NCBI GenBank assembly: GCA_022651385.1
Contig: JALCQR010000004.1
Span: 124,001-188,000, forward strand
DNA from: Clostridia bacterium
GTDB taxonomy: Bacteria > Bacillota > Clostridia > Lachnospirales > Anaerotignaceae
Length of the DNA: 64,000 bases
Direction of reading: 5' to 3'
A model generated the notes under the pieces. That model saw only the letters and a list, made by a program, of their open reading frames with translations, was not told where the DNA came from and did no database searches. The position numbers and the translations under genes are program-made. Positions 45,625 through 52,736 of this stretch are shown here, piece after piece; the first letter of the stretch is position 1; every line of letters begins with the position of its first letter.

Positions 45625-46374
45625 ATGTTTCAAGGGATGTACACATTGTCTTCAAGTATGATTACCCAAAACAGACAGATGGATGTTATAAGCAACAATT
45701 TGGCCAATGTATCAACACCGGGATATAAATCGGATTCTCTTGTGTCTGGGACATTTAAAGATGAACTGCTATTAAGAACATCAAACAATATGTCGGGAGC
45801 AATAGGCGGTTCGCTGGGTACATTATCATTGGCAACTATACCTTATAGAACATATACGGATTTTTCCGGCGGTTCTATTGACGAAACAGATAAAAATCTT
45901 GACTTTGCCATACAGGGTGACGGATTTTTTAAGATAAGAGGACAAAATGGTGATGTTTATACAAGAAACGGCTCATTTATAATTGATAATGACGGATACC
46001 TTTCCCTTCAAGGGGTAGGGCGGGTTGTTGGAGATAACGGTCCTATTCATTTGACTACAGATAATTTTAATGTAAAAAGCGACGGTACTATAACAGATAA
46101 AAACGGAAAAGAAATTGCGAAATTAAGTGTTTTTACATTTGATAATTTGGACACCTTTACAAAAGTAGGGGAAAATGCTTTCTCAACCACAGCACAGTCA
46201 AAAAAGGCTGATACCAATATTTTATGGAAATATGTTGAGACATCAAATGTTGATCCGACAACCGAAATGACAAATATGCTTGCAAGCCAGCGTGAAATTC
46301 AGAGTGCTGCTCAGGTTTTAAAAATGTATGATGAACTTATGGGCAAGGCTACTACAGAAATAGGAAGAGTTTGA
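45625..46374 (+). CDS. flgF: Flagellar rod protein, FlgF/FlhO type
   Basis: The 249-residue protein has the rod/hook N-motif QMDVISNNLANVSTPGYKSD and the C-terminal helix VDPTTEMTNMLASQREIQSA. A beta core contains LDFAIQGDGFFKIRGQNGDV. It is one of two paralogous proximal or distal rod subunits encoded in tandem. In B. subtilis the equivalent pair is flhO-flhP. Which is proximal and which distal is inferred by order. GGAGGGTA precedes the ATG. Confidence 0.85.
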   Translation: MFQGMYTLSSSMITQNRQMDVISNNLANVSTPGYKSDSLVSGTFKDELLLRTSNNMSGAIGGSLGTLSLATIPYRTYTDFSGGSIDETDKNLDFAIQGDGFFKIRGQNGDVYTRNGSFIIDNDGYLSLQGVGRVVGDNGPIHLTTDNFNVKSDGTITDKNGKEIAKLSVFTFDNLDTFTKVGENAFSTTAQSKKADTNILWKYVETSNVDPTTEMTNMLASQREIQSAAQVLKMYDELMGKATTEIGRV

Positions 46375-46399
46375 TTAATGAAAGGGATGATTTTAAGTT

Positions 46400-47107
46400 A
46401 TGTATATGTCGTTTTACACTGCAGCGGCGGGGGCGTCTGCTCAACAGTCAAAGCTTGATGTTGTGGCTAACAATATAGCCAATATAAACACACGTGGATA
46501 TAAATCTAAAACGTCGTCTTTTTCAGATTTGGTTTATAGTAATCTAAGTGGTGCTCAGGGACAAAATGCCAGTTTAAAAATAGGAAGCGGTGCCAAGATT
46601 GAAAAAACGGGAACTGTGTTTTCTCATGGAAGTATAGACAATACAGATTCCAAGTTTGACTTATCAATTGATGGCAGAGGGTTCTTTGCATTACAAAATC
46701 CGGAAACAAAAGAGGTTGTATACACAGCTAACGGAAATTTTATTATGTCGAGAAAGGGCAATAAATTCTATTTGGCATCAAAGGACGGTTATTTAGTGCT
46801 TGGGAAAAACGGAAAGCCAATGGAGATTACAGGCCAAGAGAATAAGCTTGAGCCGGCGGTTTATGATTTTCCTGTGGAAGATGGATTTATAAGCGCAGGA
46901 GATACAAATTTTATTCCGACAGCTAAAAACGGAAAGCCGTTTTTGACCGACACAAATGTAAGACAAAATAGTCTCGAGTGTTCAAATGTTGATTTTTCCA
47001 AAGAAATATCAAAGGTTGTAGAAGCTGAAAGAGCTTATCAGTATTCACTCAAAATGGTTGAAACGTCAGACGAAATTCAAAGCCTTATCAACACCTTAAG
47101 ATCGTAA
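46400..47107 (+). CDS. flgG: Flagellar rod protein, FlgG/FlhP type
   Basis: The 235-residue protein is a paralogue of the preceding gene, with KLDVVANNIANINTRGYKSK, FDLSIDGRGFFALQNPETKE and the C-terminal LECSNVDFSKEISKVVEAER. It is probably the second rod subunit, linking rod to hook. It shares the same N- and C-terminal helices that coil together in the filament core. The FlgG/FlhP call rests on order. Confidence 0.83.
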   Translation: MYMSFYTAAAGASAQQSKLDVVANNIANINTRGYKSKTSSFSDLVYSNLSGAQGQNASLKIGSGAKIEKTGTVFSHGSIDNTDSKFDLSIDGRGFFALQNPETKEVVYTANGNFIMSRKGNKFYLASKDGYLVLGKNGKPMEITGQENKLEPAVYDFPVEDGFISAGDTNFIPTAKNGKPFLTDTNVRQNSLECSNVDFSKEISKVVEAERAYQYSLKMVETSDEIQSLINTLRS

Positions 47108-47142
47108 TTGTATTTATTATCACCTTTAAAAGGAGAGAATAT

Positions 47143-47775
47143 ATGAAAAAGCGAATTGATAATTATGAGGAAATAAACGGCTATGCCATGGACATGTTTA
47201 AGGAAATAGGCAGTATTGGAACCGGAAACGCCGCTACTGCGCTTTCAGGAACACTTTCATCTAAAATATCCATGTCACTTCCTGAAGTGGATATAATGGA
47301 TTATGATCAAGCTATTGATTTCCTCGGCGGACCTGAAAAAGTTATAGCTGCCGTTCTTGTTCATATGACCGGACAATTCAGCGGGATTATGCTCTATTTA
47401 CTTGATTTTGATTTTATGAATTTTGTGCTGGAAAAGCTTAATCTTAAAAAGATAAACAGTTATGATGACATAGATGAAATGAGCAAGTCGGCTATTTGCG
47501 AAGTAAGCAATATTATTATTTCCTCGTATGCTAATGCCATTTCGCAGTTAAGCGGAATATCAATAAACCTTTCAGTGCCGGCAATAGCTTTAAATATGCT
47601 TGGCGGAATAATGTCTGTGCCTATGATTGAGTATGGATATGTTACTGATAAAATTATGATGGTAGGCGGAAAGCTGATGTATTCAAATGAGGAGATGACG
47701 AGCAATTTGCTCATGCTGCCGGACATAAAGTCTTTAAACTTTTTATTTAAAAAGCTGGGGGTTTTCTATGAGTAA
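47143..47775 (+). CDS. cheC: CheY-P phosphatase CheC
   Basis: CheC removes phosphate from CheY-P and is activated by CheD. The 210-residue protein has both phosphatase helices: MFKEIGSIGTGNAATALSGT and ICEVSNIIISSYANAISQLS, each with the Glu and Asn of the ExxN active site. Length is normal. The 3' end overlaps cheD by 8 bases, so CheC and CheD are made together, matching their known complex. Confidence 0.92.
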   Translation: MKKRIDNYEEINGYAMDMFKEIGSIGTGNAATALSGTLSSKISMSLPEVDIMDYDQAIDFLGGPEKVIAAVLVHMTGQFSGIMLYLLDFDFMNFVLEKLNLKKINSYDDIDEMSKSAICEVSNIIISSYANAISQLSGISINLSVPAIALNMLGGIMSVPMIEYGYVTDKIMMVGGKLMYSNEEMTSNLLMLPDIKSLNFLFKKLGVFYE

Positions 47776-48253
47776 AATGATAACGGTAGGCATAGCCGAT
47801 ATGAAGTTTACCAGAAATGAAGGAGTTTTAATTACATATGCTCTTGGTTCATGTGTTGGTGTATGTTTGTACGATCCTATTATTAAACTTGCGGCTATGG
47901 TACATGTTATGTTGCCGTCAAGACTTGAGGGCTCAAGTGACAAAAATATATATAAATATGCCAATACCGGCATACCCAGCACACTTAAGAAAATGGAAGT
48001 TTTTGGCGCAGTAAGAAATCGTGTAACAGCAAAGATTGCCGGAGGCGCAAAGATGTTTGAAATTTTAGGTAATAACAGTCTTGGCAATATAGGAATGAGA
48101 AACGTTGAAAGCGTAAAACAGGTTTTAAAATCCGAGGGAATACCTATAATTAAAGAGGATGTAGGCGGAAATTATGCGAGAACTCTTCTTTTTGACAGCA
48201 GCAACGGCAATGGAATAATAAGGCTGTGCGGAAGAAAAGAAATTCCTTTTTAG
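47768..48253 (+). CDS. cheD: Chemoreceptor glutamine deamidase CheD
   Basis: CheD deamidates glutamines of chemoreceptors and binds CheC. The 161-residue protein has the catalytic triad in order: Thr23, Cys29 (ALGSCVGVCLYD) and His46 (AAMVHVMLP), followed by KIAGGAKMFEI. It is the last gene before a strong hairpin and cheV. The receptors at 25413 and 28095 are possible substrates. Confidence 0.95.
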   Translation: MSKMITVGIADMKFTRNEGVLITYALGSCVGVCLYDPIIKLAAMVHVMLPSRLEGSSDKNIYKYANTGIPSTLKKMEVFGAVRNRVTAKIAGGAKMFEILGNNSLGNIGMRNVESVKQVLKSEGIPIIKEDVGGNYARTLLFDSSNGNGIIRLCGRKEIPF

Positions 48254-48274
48254 GATTGTTAAAATCTCTGTCTT

Positions 48275-48344
48275 TCTTTGGAAGTCAGTTAAAATTGTGA
48301 TATGTCTTTTAAGCACATATGGAATTTTAACTGGTTTTCAAAGA
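48275..48344 (+). other. 70-nt near-perfect hairpin between cheD and cheV
   Basis: The arms TCTTTG..CAGTTAAAATT and AATTTTAACTG..CAAAGA pair along about 30 positions, with small internal mismatches and an inner ATATGT/ACATAT helix around a CTTTTAAGC loop. No T run follows, so it does not look like an ordinary terminator. An RNase III-type processing site or a stabilising 3' end is possible. Confidence 0.65.
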
Positions 48345-48416
48345 GTTTATAAAAAGTTTAAATTATAACGCTTTTATATTTAATATAATCCACAATTTTG
48401 AGGGGGAGAGGTGTAT

Positions 48417-49394
48417 ATGATTAACAAAGATAAAAAAAATGGAGAGATTCTTCTTGAATCAGGAACAAACGAGATTGAAATAATGGTATTTAAAATTAAC
48501 GGCAATCTTTTTGGCATAAATGTGGCTAAAGTAAAAGAAATTATGATGTCAGCACAGGTAACGCCAATTCCATTGACACATCCTGCTATTGAGGGTGTGT
48601 TTAAACCAAGAGGCGTTGTAATAACGGTTTTTGATTTGCCTAAATATCTTTACGGCGACGATGCTGTACATACTGAAAAGGATATTTTTATAATTACTAA
48701 TTTCAATAAAATTCTTATAGCTTTCAGAGTTACAAGTGTTGAAGGAATATTCAGACTTTCATGGGAAGACATACAAAAACCGGATAAGACAATTGGCGGC
48801 AAAGAGGGCATGGCTACTGGTATAACTCAAATTAAAGACGGCATTGTAACTATTCTTGATTTTGAAAAAATAGTATCTGAAGTTGCTCCTTCGGCAAGCA
48901 TAAAGATAGACGATATAAATAAATTCGGACATAGACAAGCTAATAACTCGCCTATTGTAATAGTGGAAGATTCCATAATGCTTTCAAAAATAATTATTGA
49001 ATGTCTTACACGAGCCGGATTTACAAACATAAATAAGTTTGACAACGGCAAAGAAGCTTGGAACTATCTTGAGACAATTAAGAAAAAAGAAGAAAACATT
49101 GAAAAGAAAGTTTCATTAGTAATAACAGATATAGAAATGCCTATTATGGATGGATACAAACTTACAAAGCTTATAAAAGATGATGAAAAATTAAAAGAAA
49201 TACCGGTTATTATTTTCTCGTCAATGATAAATGATGAGATATACGCAAAAGGCAAGAGCATCGGTGCCGATGAGCAGGTAAGCAAACCTGATATAGGCAA
49301 TCTTGTTGGTGTTATTGATTATCTGCTTGATAAAAAGTCAAAGTCAAAATCGGAATCTGAACCTGAAAAAGAGGAAGAAACAAAAAGCAAATAA
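48417..49394 (+). CDS. cheV: Chemotaxis coupling protein CheV
   Basis: CheV couples receptors to CheA through a CheW-like domain and adapts through its own receiver domain. The 325-residue protein has the CheW part at about 20-155 (VFKINGNLFGINVAKVKEIM, with VTPIPLTHPAIEGVFKPRGV). The receiver part is at about 180-310, with phospho-Asp in LVITDIEMPIMDG and Lys in EQVSKPDIGN. The C-terminus is a short Lys/Glu/Ser tail. The ATG at 48417 follows GGGGGAGAGG; an in-frame GTG at 48411 overlaps that site. Probably separately expressed after the hairpin. Confidence 0.93.
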   Translation: MINKDKKNGEILLESGTNEIEIMVFKINGNLFGINVAKVKEIMMSAQVTPIPLTHPAIEGVFKPRGVVITVFDLPKYLYGDDAVHTEKDIFIITNFNKILIAFRVTSVEGIFRLSWEDIQKPDKTIGGKEGMATGITQIKDGIVTILDFEKIVSEVAPSASIKIDDINKFGHRQANNSPIVIVEDSIMLSKIIIECLTRAGFTNINKFDNGKEAWNYLETIKKKEENIEKKVSLVITDIEMPIMDGYKLTKLIKDDEKLKEIPVIIFSSMINDEIYAKGKSIGADEQVSKPDIGNLVGVIDYLLDKKSKSKSESEPEKEEETKSK

Positions 49395-49450
49395 TGGCTT
49401 ATCCAAGTTGAAATTAATTACTTTACAGTGAAAGGTGGCACTATAAGTAC

Positions 49451-50683
49451 ATGAATAAGTATGTTGTACGTCAACCGATTAAGGATAAGAATAATAACAT
49501 TGTTGCTTATGAAATAATGTATGAAGTCGACAAAATGGATATCTTTAATCAAGTTGAGGATTTTCAGGCTGCGGATACAATATCCGACTTTTTTATGCAA
49601 AATACATCTATGATTTCTGGAAACAATATTGTATTTATAACATTTACTCCAAACCTGCTATTTAAAAATATGCCGAAAGTTTTTGAAAGTGATAAATTAG
49701 TTATACAAATAGAGGACAATGTTGTAATTCACCCATTATCAAACAATTTGATAACAAAATACAGAAAAGAAGGCTATAAAGTAGCAGCAAATAATTTTCA
49801 GTTTAACCCAAAGTATTTTGCTATAATAGACTCTATAGATTACATAAAAATAGACTTTAAAAATATTGAACATAGTTCAATAGATAATCTTGTAAGCATG
49901 GCTAAAGGCTTTAATAAAAAATGTGTTGCGACTGGTGTTGACTCAAAGGAAATATATGACTACGCTCTTTCAAAAAATGTGGATTATTTCCAAGGAGTTT
50001 ATGTTTCGGAAATTGCAAAAACGCATATGCGAAAAACTGAATTTATACAAGGAAACTTTTTCAGGCTTGTTGTCGAAGTTACAAAAGCCGAGCCTGATTT
50101 AGAACAGATTGAGCAGATTATATCGAGAGATGCAAGCTTGTCCTACATGATTTTAAAAGTTGTAAACTCGCCGTATTTTGCCTTAAAAAACAGAGCCACA
50201 ACAATAAAGCAGGCTCTTACGCTTTTAGGTTTAGTACAGCTTAAAAGGTGGGTTTATCTTTTGAGCTTTAAAAACGGTGACAGCAAGGAAGCCGAAGAAG
50301 TACTTAAAATATCGTTCTTAAGAGCTAATTTTTGCGCCGAGCTTGTGAAATACATAAAAGATTTCCCTATTAACTTAAATGAGGCCTACACTATGGGTAT
50401 GTTCTCAACTCTGGATGTACTTATAGATGCACCTTTAAGTGAACTGCTTGACGAAATATATGTGTCCGACGAGGTAAAAGGAGCACTTTTAAATCATGAG
50501 GGCAAATGCGGAATGCTTTATGATCTTGTTTTGAGCTATGAAAAAGCCGATTGGAATAATTTAAAGTCTTATGCAGATGAGCTTGGCATACCGAGAAATG
50601 TCATAGCTCAGGTATATTTTGACTGTGTTGAAGAAGTTAACAACATATGGAACAATGCTTTTAAAGTTTTGAAAGATAAATAA
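49451..50683 (+). CDS. EAL-HDOD protein with degenerate EAL domain
   Basis: The 410-residue protein resembles B. subtilis YuxH and similar EAL-HDOD signalling proteins. The N-terminal EAL-like domain (about 1-200) has YEIMYE where the EAL motif belongs and ATGVDS where a catalytic Glu is expected (usually AEGVE). It is therefore probably not an active cyclic-di-GMP phosphodiesterase. The HDOD domain follows (IISRDASLSYMILKVVNSPY, with TTIKQALTLLGLVQLKRWVY). HDOD domains are regulatory and lack the HD metal site. Association with chemotaxis genes suggests a motility regulator, by inference. AAAGGTGG lies 12 bases upstream of the ATG. Confidence 0.85.
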   Translation: MNKYVVRQPIKDKNNNIVAYEIMYEVDKMDIFNQVEDFQAADTISDFFMQNTSMISGNNIVFITFTPNLLFKNMPKVFESDKLVIQIEDNVVIHPLSNNLITKYRKEGYKVAANNFQFNPKYFAIIDSIDYIKIDFKNIEHSSIDNLVSMAKGFNKKCVATGVDSKEIYDYALSKNVDYFQGVYVSEIAKTHMRKTEFIQGNFFRLVVEVTKAEPDLEQIEQIISRDASLSYMILKVVNSPYFALKNRATTIKQALTLLGLVQLKRWVYLLSFKNGDSKEAEEVLKISFLRANFCAELVKYIKDFPINLNEAYTMGMFSTLDVLIDAPLSELLDEIYVSDEVKGALLNHEGKCGMLYDLVLSYEKADWNNLKSYADELGIPRNVIAQVYFDCVEEVNNIWNNAFKVLKDK

Positions 50684-50725
50684 AAATATCCCCATGAGAT
50701 AAAAAGTCTTATGGGGTATTTTATT

Positions 50726-51733
50726 TTAATGATGAGGATTGTTTTTTACTACGCTACAGGCCCGTGATAACTGTGCTGTTACAGCACCTTTATACTGGCT
50801 GCTGAAAAAATTTAATAACGGTGAAACGTATGAACTGTCTACAACGATATATTTTGCCGGAAGTCCGTTTAAGGCCAGAGCCATTACGTCTACTTTGCAT
50901 CTTGGACACGTGCATACATCGAATAGTTTAAGAAACTCGTCAATTCTGCTTTTTACTATTTCCTCAAACACATTTACATATTGATATTCAATGCCGTTAT
51001 TGTTTGATTCTTGAGAGCTGATTTCAGCCGAGGTTTCAGGAGCTTTTTTTGTATCGTTTTCAGCTGAGGTCTCAGGAGCCTTTTTTGTGTCGTTTTCGGC
51101 TGTATTGGAACTTTCCGCTGCATTTTCAACTTTTTTTGTATCATCTTCAGCTTGTTTTTCATCCATATTTTCAGCTACATGTTTAAGAACGTTTTCAAAA
51201 GAACTTTTTGAAGCACTTTCAGAATCTGTTACAGAACTTTCTGTATTGCTTTCAGTTTGACTTTTTAAAATTTCAGCAGTGTCTTTAACTGTATCATTGC
51301 TTTCAGCTGAGTTATAATCAGTATTTTCGTTTTCATCAGTATTTTCGGAGCTTTCAGATATTGTTTCATTTTGAGCTACATCATTATCTGAAACAGCATC
51401 GGATAAAGACTCTGCATCCACAGTATCCAACTCATCGGCATTAAACTCTATGCCAGTATCATTTTGATTGGTCAGAATGTCCGATAGTGTGTCTTGTTTT
51501 GTACTATTTAGGCTTGCATTTATATCTCCATCATCAGCTATTTCGGAAAGCCTTTCCTTTACTTTCTCGGAAACTTTGTTATCTTTTGCTATGTCTACGT
51601 CTATAAAAGATAAATCATTTGTTATATCACTTTCGTTTGGCTCGATTTCTAAATCGTCATCTAATTTATGCTCCTCCTTGGATTTTGATATTAGCTTAAG
51701 AACATGGGCTGTTTTGTTTGTTTTTCGTGACAT
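50726..51733 (-). CDS. ComFB-domain protein with long acidic N-terminal region
   Basis: The 335-residue protein has two parts. Residues 1-240 are very acidic and rich in Ser, Thr and Asn, probably disordered, with a tandem repeat of NDTKKAPETSAE. The C-terminal 95 residues are a ComFB-like domain: NVFEEIVKSRIDEFLKLFDV, then CTCPRCKVDVMALALNGLPAKYIV, with three Cys of a likely metal site. ComFB was named in the competence operon. From memory, some members bind cyclic dinucleotides, which would fit a motility locus. It lies 80 bases downstream of a parA-like gene on the same strand, with AGAGGT before its ATG. Confidence 0.75.
   Translation of the reverse strand: MSRKTNKTAHVLKLISKSKEEHKLDDDLEIEPNESDITNDLSFIDVDIAKDNKVSEKVKERLSEIADDGDINASLNSTKQDTLSDILTNQNDTGIEFNADELDTVDAESLSDAVSDNDVAQNETISESSENTDENENTDYNSAESNDTVKDTAEILKSQTESNTESSVTDSESASKSSFENVLKHVAENMDEKQAEDDTKKVENAAESSNTAENDTKKAPETSAENDTKKAPETSAEISSQESNNNGIEYQYVNVFEEIVKSRIDEFLKLFDVCTCPRCKVDVMALALNGLPAKYIVVDSSYVSPLLNFFSSQYKGAVTAQLSRACSVVKNNPHH
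51024..51095 (-). repeat. 36-bp tandem repeat in the acidic region of the ComFB-domain gene
   Basis: Two adjacent units at 51024-51059 and 51060-51095 differ at about four positions and keep the frame, encoding the repeated NDTKKAPETSAE peptide. Confidence 0.8.
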
Positions 51734-51813
51734 TATATTACCTCTTTTTACGTTTCTTGTTGAATTTTATGTAAAATATCTTTTAATTATACTTTCAAAT
51801 AAAAATAATATGA

Positions 51814-52593
51814 TTACGTATTGCTTTTTTTAGCCCTACAGCGAACAAGTACATCCTCTATAAAATTTATATAATCGGCAGTTGGTTTTGAGCTTGGTGC
51901 GTGAAGCAAAACCGATTCTCCATGTGCCGGTGACTCGGCAACTACAACACTTGCTCTTATTTTAGACGGAAAAACAGAGGTATCAAGCTGTTTTGCTATT
52001 TCGTTTGCAAGTTCTTCAACTTCTTTTGTTAGTTTTGTTCTGCGGTTATATTTTGTAAGCAAAATTCCCATTACGTCGAGATTTGTGTTATAAAACTTTT
52101 TGACTGTTTGTACGGTTTCTTTAAGCTGGCTTACACCCAAAAGACTTAGTATTTCAGGAACCATCGGTATAATAAGAAAATTAGAGCAAACATATGCGTT
52201 TACTGTCAGTATGTTAAGTGACGGCGGAGTATCTATTATTATAAAATCATAGTCGTTTTTAATGACATCAAGGTTTTCTTTTAATAGAAACTCACGGCCT
52301 GAACGGTTAAATTCTAATTCCGCTCCGCTTAACAAAATATTAGACGGTATAATATCTCCAAACTCGGTTTTGTGTATGGCATCTTTTATTGAGGCTTTGC
52401 CTTTTAAAACATCGTATATTGTTACAACATTTTCAACATCAAGGCCCATAGAAAATCCAAGATTGCCCTGAGGATCCATATCTATACCAAGAACTCTATA
52501 GTTTTGCAGTGAAAGTCCTGTCAGCAGAGCACATGTTGAAGTGGTTTTTCCTACACCTCCCTTTTGGTTTGTAAATGTAATTACTAAAGACAC
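51814..52593 (-). CDS. ParA/Soj-family ATPase
   Basis: The 259-residue protein is a deviant-Walker ATPase: TNQKGGVGKTTSTCALLTGL, then DMDPQGNLGF and IIIDTPPSLNILTVNA. It belongs to the Soj/ParA group rather than to FlhG or MinD, because it lacks their C-terminal amphipathic helix and has the Soj-type NQKGGVGKTT start. The GTG whose first base is 52593 is preferred, with GGGGTG eight bases upstream; an earlier GTG overlaps that site. No ParB or parS is adjacent. The next gene on this strand is the ComFB-domain gene. A role in positioning cell-surface or signalling machinery is possible. Confidence 0.88.
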   Translation of the reverse strand: MSLVITFTNQKGGVGKTTSTCALLTGLSLQNYRVLGIDMDPQGNLGFSMGLDVENVVTIYDVLKGKASIKDAIHKTEFGDIIPSNILLSGAELEFNRSGREFLLKENLDVIKNDYDFIIIDTPPSLNILTVNAYVCSNFLIIPMVPEILSLLGVSQLKETVQTVKKFYNTNLDVMGILLTKYNRRTKLTKEVEELANEIAKQLDTSVFPSKIRASVVVAESPAHGESVLLHAPSSKPTADYINFIEDVLVRCRAKKSNT

Positions 52594-52736
52594 AAGTATC
52601 ACACCCCATATATAAATTATTTGATTTTGCTATTAATAAAAGTATACTATAGGTCGAAAAATAAGTATATAGGGTATTATTGAAAACTGATTATTTTTAT
52701 ATGCAATACTTTAAATTTTAACAAAGGAGGGCTATT

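Noticed and set aside
51814-52593. FlhG (flagellar number regulator)
   Set aside because: It has the Soj-type NQKGGVGKTT opening, lacks the FlhG N-terminal activator helix and membrane-targeting helix, and no flhF is adjacent.
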